From positions 1 through 64,000 of the forward strand of contig DASZEN010000004.1 in assembly GCA_035940775.1 (NCBI GenBank): DNA of 64,000 nucleotides, in the 5' to 3' direction. This document shows positions 33,019-43,134 of this stretch, in pieces. Numbering within the stretch: the stretch's first letter is position 1; every line of letters starts with the position of its first letter. The notes under the pieces were generated by a model. The model had not been told where the DNA came from and ran no database searches. It saw nothing but the letters and a program-made list of their open reading frames with translations. This stretch comes from DASQYE01 sp035940775. GTDB taxonomy: Bacteria > Acidobacteriota > Blastocatellia > Pyrinomonadales > Pyrinomonadaceae. Both the position numbers and the translations under genes were made by a program.

Positions 33019-34152
33019 ATGAAAGCTTCAGGCACAATGCGTCGAAGGGCAGCCGCGCTCGTCGGGTTCGGGTTCTTTACGGCGACCGGCCTGTTGTTCT
33101 TCAGCTACAGATACCTTGACGATCTGGCGCGGGAGAGGACGGGAACCTTCGGCGAGCGTTTGATAGAGGAGATGACGGGCGCTTACGCCGCGGCGCTCCT
33201 CTTCCCTCTGGTGTTGAGAGTCGCGCGCCGCTTCCCCTTCGGGCGTCGCGTGTGGCTGCGCCGCCTGCCCGTTCACCTCGCGACGCTCCTTCTCTTCTCC
33301 GTCCTGCACACGACGCTCAACTGGCTCTCGCGCGACCTCGTGTTCCGGCTCTGCGGGCTCGGCCCTTACGATTACGGGATCATGCCGATCAGGTACTTGA
33401 TGGAGTTCGCCAACGATGCAATTGTCTACAGCCTGTTCGTCGCGCTCATTCATCTGTTCGACTATTACCGCGAGTCGCGCGATCAGGAGGTGAGGACGGC
33501 GCTGCTCGAAGCGCGTTTGACGCAGGCCCAGCTACAGGCGCTCCGTCTACAGCTTCAGCCTCATTTCCTTTTCAATGCGCTCAATACCATCTCGGCCGTC
33601 ATCTACGAGGACGCGGGGCGGGCCGACCGTATGATCGCGCGCCTGAGCGACCTGCTGCGACTTGCGCTGCGCAATTCGACGGCGCAGGAGGTGACGCTGC
33701 AAGAGGAGTTGGAGTTTCTGGAACTCTACCTGGAATTGATGCGCGCGCGTTTCGAAGAACGGCTCGTCGTCAAGTTTGAGGTCGAGCCGGAGACCACATC
33801 GGCTCTCGTGCCGCAACTGATCCTACAGCCGCTCGTGGAAAACTCTATCCGTCATGCGGCCAGCCCATCGAGCGGCACGCTCAGCATTGACGTGTCGGCG
33901 CGTCGCTCTAACGGCGCGCTGCTGCTGGAAGTGAGCGACAACGGGCCCGGGATAAGGAAAGAGCAGCAGGCCATAGCGCTCGGCGACGGGATCGGTCTCT
34001 CCAATACGTCGGAAAGATTGAATCAGCTCTACGGCGCGGAGCATCGCTTCTCGCTCGGAGCGTCCTCCGAGGGAGGTTTGCTGGTTCACGTTGAAGTCCC
34101 GTTTCACACCCGGCGCAGTAGCGAGACGGACGGCGCGAAGGGAGGCGACTGA
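33019..34152 (+). CDS. LytS-type sensor histidine kinase
   Basis: 377 residues from ATG 33019; upstream in-frame starts overlap or abut the previous gene and add an Arg-rich stretch without features. Four membrane segments occupy about residues 10-155. The cytoplasmic part has a short coiled coil, the His-kinase phosphoacceptor LQPHFLFNALNTISAV, the N box QPLVENSIRHA and the ATP-lid motifs DNGPGIR and GIGLSNTSERL. The LytTR regulator follows two bases after the stop, so the two form one operon and one signalling pair. The signal is unknown. Confidence 0.9.
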   Translation: MKASGTMRRRAAALVGFGFFTATGLLFFSYRYLDDLARERTGTFGERLIEEMTGAYAAALLFPLVLRVARRFPFGRRVWLRRLPVHLATLLLFSVLHTTLNWLSRDLVFRLCGLGPYDYGIMPIRYLMEFANDAIVYSLFVALIHLFDYYRESRDQEVRTALLEARLTQAQLQALRLQLQPHFLFNALNTISAVIYEDAGRADRMIARLSDLLRLALRNSTAQEVTLQEELEFLELYLELMRARFEERLVVKFEVEPETTSALVPQLILQPLVENSIRHAASPSSGTLSIDVSARRSNGALLLEVSDNGPGIRKEQQAIALGDGIGLSNTSERLNQLYGAEHRFSLGASSEGGLLVHVEVPFHTRRSSETDGAKGGD

Positions 34153-34154
34153 AG

Positions 34155-34931
34155 GTGAGGTCGAAGATAGGCGTGCTGATCGTTGACGACGAGCGCCCGG
34201 CGCGCCGTAAGATTCGGCGTTTTCTTGAGAGCGAGCCCGACATGGAAGTGCTCTGCGAATCCGACGGTGGGCACGGAGCCGTCGCCGCCATCCGTGAACA
34301 TAAGCCCGACCTCGTTTTTCTCGACGTGCAGATGCCGGAACTGGACGGCTTCGCCGTCATCGGCGCGCTTCGGATGGAACGGCTCCCGCAGGTCGTCTTC
34401 GTGACGGCGCACGACCAGTTCGCGCTGCGCGCCTTTGAAGTCCACGCGCTCGATTACCTGCTCAAGCCCTTCGATCAGGAGCGCTTTCGCAGAGTCCTGG
34501 AACGCGCCCGGCGATACCTCGTGCGCGAGGGACGAGGCGATTTGGACGAGAGGATCGGCCGCCTGCTCGACGAGGTACGCGCCGGAAGCGTGCGCTATGC
34601 CGAGCGGCTGTTGATTAATTCCGGCGAGCGCGCCTTCTTCCTGCCCGTAGAGCACATAGATCGGATCGAGGCCGCGAAGAACTACGTCCAAATTCATGCG
34701 GGCGAGAGCGCCTACCTGCTGCGCGGAACCATCGAGGGGCTGCATCGCAGGCTCGACCCGTCAAAGTTTCTGCGCGTCAACCGCTCGCAGATCGTCAACA
34801 TAGACAGCATCAGGGAACTGCAACCCTGGTTCCACGGCGAGTATCGCATCATCCTTAAGGATGGCCGCGAGATAATGTGGAGCCGCAGGTATCTGGACAG
34901 ATCGTCCGAAGTGTTCATCAGAGATTTCTGA
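34155..34931 (+). CDS. LytTR-family response regulator
   Basis: 258 residues from GTG 34155. The receiver has the acidic pair in LIVDDERPAR, phospho-acceptor Asp in LVFLDVQMPELDGF, the Thr switch in VFVTAHD and Lys in DYLLKPFD. A linker leads to the LytTR DNA-binding domain (IDRIEAAKNYVQIHAG, FLRVNRSQIVNIDSI). These regulators bind short imperfect repeats upstream of target genes. Cotranscribed with the kinase at 33019. Confidence 0.92.
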   Translation: MRSKIGVLIVDDERPARRKIRRFLESEPDMEVLCESDGGHGAVAAIREHKPDLVFLDVQMPELDGFAVIGALRMERLPQVVFVTAHDQFALRAFEVHALDYLLKPFDQERFRRVLERARRYLVREGRGDLDERIGRLLDEVRAGSVRYAERLLINSGERAFFLPVEHIDRIEAAKNYVQIHAGESAYLLRGTIEGLHRRLDPSKFLRVNRSQIVNIDSIRELQPWFHGEYRIILKDGREIMWSRRYLDRSSEVFIRDF

Positions 34932-35241
34932 CCCGCAGATTTCTGACCGTCAGCATTCTAATCCCCGCCTCAAGCCCGTATATCCCACACCGTTATGGTT
35001 TCGTCCCGGCACTGTTTCCAGAGAAGCCTTCGAGCCTATAAAACTCCGTCCTGCTCTCTGGTTGCAGCCGTTGCCTTTGCGCCGACGCCTTAACAAATCG
35101 CGACGGCAACGGACGAGCATGAACGGGGCGCAACCATGCTCTGCGGGGCTACGGGGTCGCGCAAGCGATGCGTATTCTGATGATGGGGGTGAATGATTGT
35201 TGAGATACCCTGTGAAGCTTTGCCGCATCAACCGTCAAATC
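34932..35241. other. Intergenic region
   Basis: About 310 bp with no credible gene. CCGTTGCC near 35069 can pair with GGCAACGG near 35105, a modest hairpin. It presumably holds the promoter of the PQQ dehydrogenase gene. Confidence 0.45.
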
Positions 35242-37218
35242 ATGAAACGGGCGATCATGCTGTGCATCGTCGTCTCCATTGCATGCGGCCGGATGACGTT
35301 TGCGCAGGAGGAGGAGAGGGCGGCGATCAGGGAGGGCGACTGGCCCAGCTACGGGCTGGATCAGGGAGGGTCACGCTATTCACCACTGAAACAGATAGAG
35401 CGCGGTAATGTTAAGAATCTTAAAATAGCCTGGACGTATCGCACGGGCGACGTATCCGATGGGAAGAAAACGGCGGGCGTGACGAGCGCCTTCGAGGCGA
35501 CGCCCATCCTCGTCGATGGGACGCTCTTTCTCTCAACTCCCTTTGATCGGATCATCGCCCTTGACCCTGAGACGGGCTCCGAGCGTTGGGCCTTCGATCC
35601 GAAGATCGAGACCTCAAAGCATATCGCCGGTCAATACGTCTCGCGCGGCGTCTCGGCCTGGCTCGACCCGAAGGCTTCCGCCCAGGCGTTGTGTCGCCGC
35701 AGAATTTTCCTGGGCACTCTGGATGCGCGACTGATCGCCGTTGACGGCGCGACCGGCAAACCGTGCGCTGATTTCGGTGAAGGCGGCCAGGTTGATTTGA
35801 GCAAAGGAGTCGGGAACGTCCAACGATCAGAGTACCAGGTGACCTCGCCGCCCGCCGTCATCAACGGGTTGGTCATCGTCGGCTCCGCCATCGGAGATAA
35901 CCAGCGCGTCAAGGAGACGAGCGGGGCCGTTCGCGCCTTTGACGCGCGGACGGGCGCGCTGCGCTGGGTCTGGGATCCCGTCCCCCGCAACTCAAGCGAC
36001 CCCGGCGCGGCCGGTTGGAAAGCAGGCAGCGCATCATACAACGGCGCGGCCAACGTGTGGGCTGTTATCTCAGCCGATCCGGCGCGCGACCTGATCTTTC
36101 TTCCGACTTCGAGCCCGAGCCCCGATTACTACGGCGGGGAACGACCGGGCGACAATAATTATGCCAACTCGGTGGTCGCGCTGCGGGCTTCTACGGGCAG
36201 GGTCGTCTGGCATTTCCAGGTAGTTCATCACGACCTATGGGATTATGACATCCCGGCCCAGCCCGCGCTGATTACGGTTCGCCGTAACGGCAAAGACATT
36301 CCGGCCGTCGCCGTCGCGACCAAGATGGGCCATCTGTTTATACTCAATCGCGACGACGGTAAGCCCATCTTCCCGGTCGAGGAGAGGCCCGTGCCGCAAA
36401 CGCCCGTCGCCGGAGAAGCGCCCTCGCCGACGCAGCCCTTCCCGACCGCCGTGCGCTCGCTCGTTCCGCAAAAACTGACGGCTGCCGAGGCATGGGGACT
36501 GACGGCTGCCGACCGCGAGCAGTGTCGCGCGCTCATCAGTGGGCTTCGTTCCGAGGGGATTTTCACTCCGCCGAGCCTGCAAGGCACGCTCATGTTTCCG
36601 GGCGATGTCGGAGGAATGAATTGGAGCGGCCTCGCATTTGATGCCCGGCGCGGGCTGCTGATCGCAAACACCAATCGTCTCGCACGCGTCGTCACGCTCA
36701 TCCCGCGCGCGGGCCTGGATCGCGACGAGTACAGGGCGTTGCAGGCGGCCAACCCGAACAGCGAATACGCCTCGCAGAGGGGAACTCCCTATGTCATGCG
36801 CCGCGAGTGGTTACTGGGCCCATCCGGCGTGCCGTGTAATCCGCCGCCCTGGGGCACACTCGTAGCCATAGACATCTCTACGGGCGCTCTGCGCTGGGAG
36901 GTTCCGCTCGGGATGATGCCGGAGTTGGCCCGGGCCGCAGGGGCTTCCGAGTGGGGCTCTCTAAATCTGGGCGGGGCAATCGTCACGGCTGGCGGACTCG
37001 TCCTGATCGGCGCGGCGAGGGATAACTACCTTCGCGCCTTTGATATAGAGACCGGAAAAGAAGTATGGAAAGGGGCGCTGCCCGCAGGCGGTCAGGCGAC
37101 GCCGATGACTTACCAGCTCAGGAAGAACGGCAAGCAGTTTATTATTATCGCCGCCGGGGGCCACGGCGGCCTCGGAACCACGCTCGGCGATTATGTAGTC
37201 GCTTTCGCGCTGCCCTAG
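35242..37218 (+). CDS. Periplasmic PQQ-dependent dehydrogenase
   Basis: 658 residues from ATG 35242, where a signal peptide begins (MKRAIMLCIVVSIACG); a TTG at 35197 is an alternative. The mature protein is an eight-bladed quinoprotein propeller with typical words WPSYGLDQGGSRYSPLKQI, KIAWTYRTGD, VVWHFQVVHHDLWDYDIPAQ and GHGGLGTTLGDYVVAFALP. It lacks the membrane anchor domain of membrane glucose dehydrogenase and has no C-terminal cytochrome domain. It would oxidise sugars or alcohols in the periplasm with PQQ; the substrate is not fixed. No PQQ biosynthesis genes are in the window. Confidence 0.9.
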   Translation: MKRAIMLCIVVSIACGRMTFAQEEERAAIREGDWPSYGLDQGGSRYSPLKQIERGNVKNLKIAWTYRTGDVSDGKKTAGVTSAFEATPILVDGTLFLSTPFDRIIALDPETGSERWAFDPKIETSKHIAGQYVSRGVSAWLDPKASAQALCRRRIFLGTLDARLIAVDGATGKPCADFGEGGQVDLSKGVGNVQRSEYQVTSPPAVINGLVIVGSAIGDNQRVKETSGAVRAFDARTGALRWVWDPVPRNSSDPGAAGWKAGSASYNGAANVWAVISADPARDLIFLPTSSPSPDYYGGERPGDNNYANSVVALRASTGRVVWHFQVVHHDLWDYDIPAQPALITVRRNGKDIPAVAVATKMGHLFILNRDDGKPIFPVEERPVPQTPVAGEAPSPTQPFPTAVRSLVPQKLTAAEAWGLTAADREQCRALISGLRSEGIFTPPSLQGTLMFPGDVGGMNWSGLAFDARRGLLIANTNRLARVVTLIPRAGLDRDEYRALQAANPNSEYASQRGTPYVMRREWLLGPSGVPCNPPPWGTLVAIDISTGALRWEVPLGMMPELARAAGASEWGSLNLGGAIVTAGGLVLIGAARDNYLRAFDIETGKEVWKGALPAGGQATPMTYQLRKNGKQFIIIAAGGHGGLGTTLGDYVVAFALP

Positions 37219-37576
37219 CGCCCTGAAGTCAACCTTCGTTCACGCCCCCGTGCGATTCTCGCGCCTGGAATCCCGCGCCGCGATACGTGCCGGAGTTTGA
37301 GCCGCGCCGCCGGTCTTCATCTCCCGGCAGGCCGAAGAGCGCTTCTCGTCCGGCGAACACGCCTATTGACTTCGCATCTGAATTGGAATAGATAGTGGCT
37401 GCTTTACTGTTCCGGGCGGCGCGCTGTCCGTAGGGCATTTCAAAAGCAAGCGATCAGAACCCTTAAGCCTCGCAACAGGTGTTCAAGGCGGGTGAGACGA
37501 ACCCGCCCCGCTCGCATTGATCCGAAAAAAGTCGGATTAATTCTAAAATCCCCCTCCACGTAGAAAGGAACGGACG
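37219..37576. other. Intergenic region
   Basis: 358 bp without a convincing gene. A hairpin GGCGGGT-gagacga-ACCCGCC lies near 37487-37507. A 69-codon minus-strand frame here has low-complexity content and no ribosome site. Confidence 0.45.
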
Positions 37577-38035
37577 ATGACCTTAACGACCGCAAATAAG
37601 GCTTCAGTCTTTTTATCGACGCTCGTTCTATTGCTGCTGGCGACCGAGACGCTCCTGGCCGCGCAGCGCCCGCTGCCCAACCCCATAGCCGTCTACCTCG
37701 GCCCGGAGTTTTACCAGCAGGACGGCAAACAGTGGACGCGTTACAAGCTGGCGGTGTTTAATCTCGAAGAGTATCCGAACGAGCTTTTCGCTCCCGCTCC
37801 GAACCTCCCGCCGTGCGGGCAAAACACGAAAGCTGCGCGGACGTGGGTGGAAATTACTGACGGCGCGGGCAAGCGCATCTATGGATTCTGTGCGCTCGGC
37901 AGCCGCGACGACCTGGCGAAACTGTGGTTCGCCGTCGAGACCGACACCATCCCGCCGAGTTGGGTCTATGTGATCTTGAATGACCGCCAGACGGGCAAGA
38001 GCTACAAGTCGAACGCCGTCGAAACCACTGAATAG
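37577..38035 (+). CDS. Exported hypothetical protein
   Basis: 152 residues. ATG 37577 has GGAACGGACG upstream. A signal peptide (VFLSTLVLLLLATETLLAA) precedes a small beta-rich domain with two Cys that could form a disulfide (LPPCGQN, YGFCALG) and the segment WVYVILNDRQTGKSYKSNAV. The protein is typical of small acidobacterial envelope proteins without assigned function. It stands as a single-gene unit. Confidence 0.65.
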   Translation: MTLTTANKASVFLSTLVLLLLATETLLAAQRPLPNPIAVYLGPEFYQQDGKQWTRYKLAVFNLEEYPNELFAPAPNLPPCGQNTKAARTWVEITDGAGKRIYGFCALGSRDDLAKLWFAVETDTIPPSWVYVILNDRQTGKSYKSNAVETTE

Positions 38036-38103
38036 CACGGCCCCTGATTCCACGGTTTCGTGAAAGCCCTATGTCGGGGCGCGGGGCCTGATTAGCTCGA
38101 CCG

Positions 38104-38181
38104 AAGAGGCGCGGGCAGCAGCAGCAGCAGCAACAGGAAGGTGATGAGATGCTGCTGCTGCTGTTGCTGCCCGCGCCTCTT
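38104..38181. repeat. Long GCA/CTG inverted repeat
   Basis: AAGAGGCGCGGGCAGCA continues into CAG triplets and pairs with CTG triplets ending in TGCTGCCCGCGCCTCTT; the stem can exceed 25 bp with one mismatch and a loop of about 20 nt. It lies in the 350-bp gap 38036-38385, which has no other gene. Confidence 0.75.
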
Positions 38182-38385
38182 AACCTTTCTCCCCGGCCGC
38201 CCGCACGGAGAATGTAAAAGTTTCCGGCGGCATCTGGCCGGAGTCGCTCCTGCGCCGTTCATCTTCTGCTTTAGTCCATGTTATCCTTATGGCTCAGCCC
38301 GTGAGCGCGTCGCCGGACACCCTCAGAGTTGAATCAATATTAAAGCGCGTCTGGACTAGATGCCTCTATTTAAGGAGAGTTGCGC

Positions 38386-40089
38386 GTGAAAAACAGATGG
38401 TCTACGGTCGGGAGCTTCTTACTTATCCTTGCTCTTTCGCTCCCGGGTCTTATTTATGCTCAGCAAAGCAGATCATCACAGCCTTCGGGGAGCAGCCCGA
38501 CGGCAGATGCTTTGACGCGCAGGCGCGGCGCGACGCGGGCCTCGATCACGAGCATCGAGCGCGATTTGGCGGAGGCTTTGACGGTCATTCAGGGCAACTA
38601 TGTTGACGGGACGAAGCTCGATTACAACGCGGCCTTCAAATCCTCAATCGCCGGAATGCTGCGCGCGCTCGACCCGCATTCCGATTATTTCGATGCCGCC
38701 GAGTACGAGGCGTTTCGTACCGAGCAGCGTTCGGAGTATTTCGGCATCGGCGCGACCATCGGCGACCTGACCGAGGGCGACAGGGTTGAGACCTACATTC
38801 GCGCGACTTTCGAGAACGCTCCGGCGCACCGCGCGGGCCTGCGTTTCGGCGACCACATCATCGAGGTCGACGGCAAGTCGATGCGCGGCAAGTCTTATCC
38901 GGAAGTGCGCCAGAACCTGCTGGGCCCACGCGGCTCCTCCGTCAAAGTGACGGTCGAGCATCCGGACGGAAAGATCGAGACTGTCCAGATCACGCGCGAT
39001 GCCGTCGCGCAGCCTTCGATTCCCGAAGCCTACATGATTCGCCCCGGCGTCGCTTATGTAGCGATGACCGGCGGGTTCAACCTGACGACCGCCGACGAGT
39101 TCAACGAGGCGCTCGAAAACCTGCAATCGCAGGGCATGAAGATGCTGCTGCTTGACCTGCGCGGCAATCGCGGCGGTCTGCTCATTCAAGCCGTGCGCGT
39201 GGCTAATACTTTCCTCCAGAGAGGGCAGTTGATCGTCACGCAGAAGGGGCGCATAGATGGAAGCTCCGAGGTTTACAGGGCGATCAACGAAGCGCCGGAT
39301 ACGACGCCGCTGGTCGTGTTGGTTGATCGCTACACGGCCTCGGCCGCCGAGATTGTGGCGGGCGCATTGCAGGATCACGACCGCGCTCTGATCGTCGGCG
39401 AAACCAGTTTCGGCAAAGGGCTCGTCCAGCTTCCTTTCCAGGTCGGCTACGGCTCGGCGCTGCTGCTGACCATCGCCAAGTATTACACGCCTTCGGGCCG
39501 TCTGATTCAGCGCGACTACACCAACGCCGGATTCTATGATTATTACACGCGCGGCGGCTCGCTCAATTCAAGCACGCCGGGCGCGCAGCCTCCGGCGCCC
39601 GTCGGCCCCGAAAGCCGCACCGATACGGGCCGCGCGGTTTACGGCGGCGGCGGCATAACGCCCGACGAGGCCATCAAGCCGCGATTGTTGACGCCCGCGC
39701 AGCAGCGCCTTGTCGATCCGGTTTTCGGCTTCGCGATGGAGCTGGCGCGCGGGCGCGAGGGGCTCGATCCCTACAGGGTAGGTCGCCCGATTGATTTTAA
39801 TAATGATGTCAGGGCGACGGATTTCCCCATGAGCGATGCGCTCTTCAAAGCGTTCAAGGATTACGTTGCCAGTAAACCCGCTTACAAGCTGACGCCCGCG
39901 CAGATTGATCGCGACCGCGCCTACATAGAGCTTCGACTGCGCTACGAACTGGCGACGGCCGCCTACGGCGCGATCACGGCCTTGCAGGTCTTCAATACGG
40001 ATGATCCGCAAATCGCCCGCGCCGTCGATCTGCTCCCGCGCGCCCGCGAGCTTGCGCTGGCGGCGCAGCGCATCCGCAACCCGTCTTGA
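38386..40089 (+). CDS. S41-family C-terminal processing peptidase
   Basis: 567 residues from GTG 38386 with TAAGGAG nine bases upstream. A signal peptide (GSFLLILALSLPGLIYAQ) is followed by a PDZ domain (FGIGATIGDL, AGLRFGDHIIEVDGKSM) and the protease core. The catalytic Ser is in YTASAAEIVAGAL and the Lys in ETSFGKGLVQ. These proteases trim periplasmic proteins from the C-terminus. A C-terminal extension of about 150 helical residues is longer than in CtpA. It stands upstream of the VWFA pair but is separated by about 160 bp. Confidence 0.9.
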   Translation: MKNRWSTVGSFLLILALSLPGLIYAQQSRSSQPSGSSPTADALTRRRGATRASITSIERDLAEALTVIQGNYVDGTKLDYNAAFKSSIAGMLRALDPHSDYFDAAEYEAFRTEQRSEYFGIGATIGDLTEGDRVETYIRATFENAPAHRAGLRFGDHIIEVDGKSMRGKSYPEVRQNLLGPRGSSVKVTVEHPDGKIETVQITRDAVAQPSIPEAYMIRPGVAYVAMTGGFNLTTADEFNEALENLQSQGMKMLLLDLRGNRGGLLIQAVRVANTFLQRGQLIVTQKGRIDGSSEVYRAINEAPDTTPLVVLVDRYTASAAEIVAGALQDHDRALIVGETSFGKGLVQLPFQVGYGSALLLTIAKYYTPSGRLIQRDYTNAGFYDYYTRGGSLNSSTPGAQPPAPVGPESRTDTGRAVYGGGGITPDEAIKPRLLTPAQQRLVDPVFGFAMELARGREGLDPYRVGRPIDFNNDVRATDFPMSDALFKAFKDYVASKPAYKLTPAQIDRDRAYIELRLRYELATAAYGAITALQVFNTDDPQIARAVDLLPRARELALAAQRIRNPS

Positions 40090-40247
40090 AAGTAGGGGCC
40101 GTCCCAGCTATGGGATGGCTGTGGGATGAAAGCCCGGCTATCGAAGCCTGAGCCGTCGCGCTTTCATCCTGCCGGCCTTTATCGTTCAGTCTTGCCGTGT
40201 CGGATGCGCTTGACCGAAGGCGCATGGCGCAGGCAAGATCATCCGTT

Positions 40248-42002
40248 ATGTTTTATCCAAGTTTCGCCGCCCGTATTCACGTGCGCGTTCCCAAGCTGAA
40301 AAACTTACTCCTGCCGGTTCACATCTGTCTGGCGCTCGCGCTCTGTGCCGCCGCCTTTGAGACGGCAGAGGCTCAGACCATCGAGCGCGACATCACCATG
40401 GCGACGGCCAAAGCGGAGGTCGCCATCAAGAACCGCAACGGGCGCGTGCGCGTGCTGGCCGCCGCCGATCAGCAGGGCAAAATCTCCATCAGGGCCGAAT
40501 CTCCCGGCGCAGCCGTCCTCGAAGGCGACCTCGGCGCGAAAGCCGAAGGCAATCGCGTCATCGTCGACGTGCGGGCGCGCAACGGCGAGCGCGACCGCAT
40601 AGACCTCCTGGTGCGCGTGCCCGAACGCACGAAAGTCTATGTCGAGACCGAGGCCGGAGCCGTCGACGTGATCGGCAACGTCGCCTCGGCCGAAGTGTCT
40701 ACGAACACCGGAACTATTCTCGGCAACGTGCCGCTGGATTCCGTCAATTACAACTTTCTATGGCAGGCGAGCCGCCCGCGCTTCTTCAGCGACGTAGAGC
40801 TGCCCGCGATCAAGGAGAAGGCCGGGGGGTGGTACTCCATCTCGGGCCGCATCGGCGATAAGAAGGCCGATAAGGAGCTGCGCGTGCGACTCGACTTCTC
40901 GACGCAGCGCGGCGTTATCCTCTTCAACGTCGATCCGACGCTTGTTCCGCCAGACCTCAGAGAGCGGCCGCTGACGGAAGCGGCGCGCGCCATCGTTCGC
41001 AGCGGTGACGTGGCGCTGGTTGAAGCCATACGCAAGGTCGCGCCCCGAATGTTCGGCGAATACGCGCAGACGTTGCCGCCGCCCAAGGGAGCGCCGTCGC
41101 TGATCGCGCACCGTGTGCCCGGCGAGGTGGCGACCTCTGTTGCGCCACAGTTGATGCGCCTGAACGCGAGCGTCACGGACAGGAGCGGTCGCGCCATCAG
41201 CGGCCTCGGGCCTTCGGATTTCGCCGTCTTCGAGAACGGCAAGGAGCGCCAGATCGCGGACGTTGCGCCGACCAACGCTCCCTTCAATCTGGTGCTGCTG
41301 CTGGACGTTTCGGGCAGCGTCGAAGAGCGCATCGACTTCATACGCAAAGCGGCGCGCAATTTTCTGGCGACCGTCGGCTCTCAGGATCGCATCGCCATCA
41401 TCAGCTTTCGCGAGGACATACAGATCATCTCGGATTTTACGACCGACCGCGCGCTGCTTTCCGCGCGTCTCGATCAGATCGCGGCCGGAGGGCCGACGGC
41501 GCTCTACGACGCGCTCGCTTACACACTGGTCGAGCAACTGAAACAACTGCGCGGCGAGCGTACGGCCGTAGTGATTCTCTCCGACGGCGACGATAATAAA
41601 TCCTTCGTTCCCTTCGAGACCCTGATCGAATCGGTCTATGAATCAGGCGCGTTGATCTACCCGCTCTATATTCCTTCGGGGCTGATTCCCGAACGGAGCG
41701 CGCCCGCGCCCGCCGTCACCTTAGACCCCCTGCGGACGCGCTACCTGACCTTGACGACGCGGGCCGAAGAGGAGGGCCGACGGCTCGCCACCGTTTCGGG
41801 CGGCATCTACTACCCGATCCGCCATCTTGACGATCTACAGCGCGCTTACGACGACGTGGTTGCGCAACTGCGCATGGCCTATACCATCACTTATACGTCT
41901 ACGGCCGACGGCGCTCGGGAGCGTCGCATCAGGGTGCGCGTCAATCGAGAGGGCGCAGCCGTGCGCCTGAGCCCGGCCGTGAGCGTCGCTGCCCCGCAAT
42001 GA
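40248..42002 (+). CDS. Exported protein with acidobacterial VWFA domain
   Basis: 584 residues from ATG 40248, where a signal peptide region begins (LLPVHICLALALCAAAFETA); an in-frame GTG at 40197 is possible. The N-terminal part is beta-rich and adhesin-like (VAIKNRNGRVRVLAAAD). The VWFA domain (about 290-560) starts LNASVTDRSGRAISGLGPSD and has the metal-ion-dependent adhesion motif DVSGS in VLLLDVSGSVEER. Such proteins are abundant in acidobacteria and are thought to mediate adhesion or surface assembly. The stop overlaps the next gene (ATGA). Confidence 0.85.
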   Translation: MFYPSFAARIHVRVPKLKNLLLPVHICLALALCAAAFETAEAQTIERDITMATAKAEVAIKNRNGRVRVLAAADQQGKISIRAESPGAAVLEGDLGAKAEGNRVIVDVRARNGERDRIDLLVRVPERTKVYVETEAGAVDVIGNVASAEVSTNTGTILGNVPLDSVNYNFLWQASRPRFFSDVELPAIKEKAGGWYSISGRIGDKKADKELRVRLDFSTQRGVILFNVDPTLVPPDLRERPLTEAARAIVRSGDVALVEAIRKVAPRMFGEYAQTLPPPKGAPSLIAHRVPGEVATSVAPQLMRLNASVTDRSGRAISGLGPSDFAVFENGKERQIADVAPTNAPFNLVLLLDVSGSVEERIDFIRKAARNFLATVGSQDRIAIISFREDIQIISDFTTDRALLSARLDQIAAGGPTALYDALAYTLVEQLKQLRGERTAVVILSDGDDNKSFVPFETLIESVYESGALIYPLYIPSGLIPERSAPAPAVTLDPLRTRYLTLTTRAEEEGRRLATVSGGIYYPIRHLDDLQRAYDDVVAQLRMAYTITYTSTADGARERRIRVRVNREGAAVRLSPAVSVAAPQ

Positions 42003-43045
42003 AAATTCGAGCGACGCCAAATCATATCCGCGATAAAAGAGGGATGATGACGAGGTCTCATGGGCTGGCGTGCATCTGCGTCCTTCTGCTCTGCGCCTGC
42101 GTGTCATACGGCCCGTCGGCGGCGCGTGCGAACGCTCAGGAGAAGCAGGCTCCAGCAAACAAGCTCGTCCTCGTGGCCGTTGATAAGAATAAACGTCTCG
42201 TCACGACGCTTCGCAAAGAGGACATACGAGTTCTGGAAGATGGAATCGAGCGCGAGGTTATCACCCTTGAGCGAGAAACAGACCTGCCTCTTTCGCTCGC
42301 GATACTGGTTGACAAAAGCGCATCCCAGGAACGCATGCTGCCCAACATCAAACTGTTGGCCCGCGCGTTTGTAGACTCGATCATGCGACCGCGCGTCGAT
42401 TCCATAGCCGTAATCTCTTTCGCGCACAAGGCCGAGCTTGAAGGCGACGTGACCGATGACCAGGAGCAAGCGCACCGCGCCATCGAGCAGATAAAATTCG
42501 AGCCGCCTGTCGGATACCTGGGCCGCGGGCAGGTCGCCGGGACTCCGCCGATCTCCGGCACTAATCAGACAAAGGTCGGCTCGACCGCGCTTTGGGACGC
42601 CGTCTGGGTGGCATCGGAAAAGCTGCTTAAGCTATCGCCCGCCGATACGCGCCGCGCCATCCTTCTAATCACAGACGGCACGGATTCCAGCAGCCAGACG
42701 AGGATGAGCGACGCGATCAAGGGCGCACTCAATAGCGGCGTCGTGATCTATGCCATCGGCATGGGCGACAATGATTTCGCCGGTATTGACGGCGGTGCGC
42801 TCCGCAAGGCGGCGGAGAAAACCGGCGGACGCGCCTTTGTCCCTGGAAAAAAATCGGAGCTGCCCGCGATCTTTTCCGAGATACAGGACGGCATCAGGTC
42901 AAGATACCTGCTCAGCTATTCGCCGGGCGGCCCGAACTCCGGCGGCTCGTCACATAAAGTAAGGATCGAGATAGTCAACCCGGAGCTTCTCAAACAGAAG
43001 GTGAAACTCTTTTACCGGAACGACTCTGCTTCGCCGAAAAATTAA
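41999..43045 (+). CDS. Second exported VWFA-domain protein
   Basis: 348 residues, overlapping the upstream VWFA gene by four bases; ATG 42044 is a possible internal start. A signal segment with lipobox-like Cys (ACICVLLLCACVSYG) is followed by a VWFA domain whose adhesion motif is DKSAS (LAILVDKSASQER), then RAILLITDGTDSSSQ and a conserved end (SRYLLSYSPGG). It is a shorter paralogue of the upstream protein, lacking its N-terminal beta region. The overlap suggests coupled expression and perhaps a joint surface complex. Confidence 0.83.
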   Translation: MKIRATPNHIRDKRGMMTRSHGLACICVLLLCACVSYGPSAARANAQEKQAPANKLVLVAVDKNKRLVTTLRKEDIRVLEDGIEREVITLERETDLPLSLAILVDKSASQERMLPNIKLLARAFVDSIMRPRVDSIAVISFAHKAELEGDVTDDQEQAHRAIEQIKFEPPVGYLGRGQVAGTPPISGTNQTKVGSTALWDAVWVASEKLLKLSPADTRRAILLITDGTDSSSQTRMSDAIKGALNSGVVIYAIGMGDNDFAGIDGGALRKAAEKTGGRAFVPGKKSELPAIFSEIQDGIRSRYLLSYSPGGPNSGGSSHKVRIEIVNPELLKQKVKLFYRNDSASPKN

Positions 43046-43134
43046 AGAGAAAGACTACCGTGTAAAATTTTGAAAATGACCGCGATCAGGGGTTTACTTT
43101 TCATCCTCCATCCCGCATCCTTCATCCTTTAGAG

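Noticed and set aside
37229..37438. 69-codon minus-strand frame between genes
   Set aside because: No ribosome site, no signal peptide, low-complexity Gly/Arg content.
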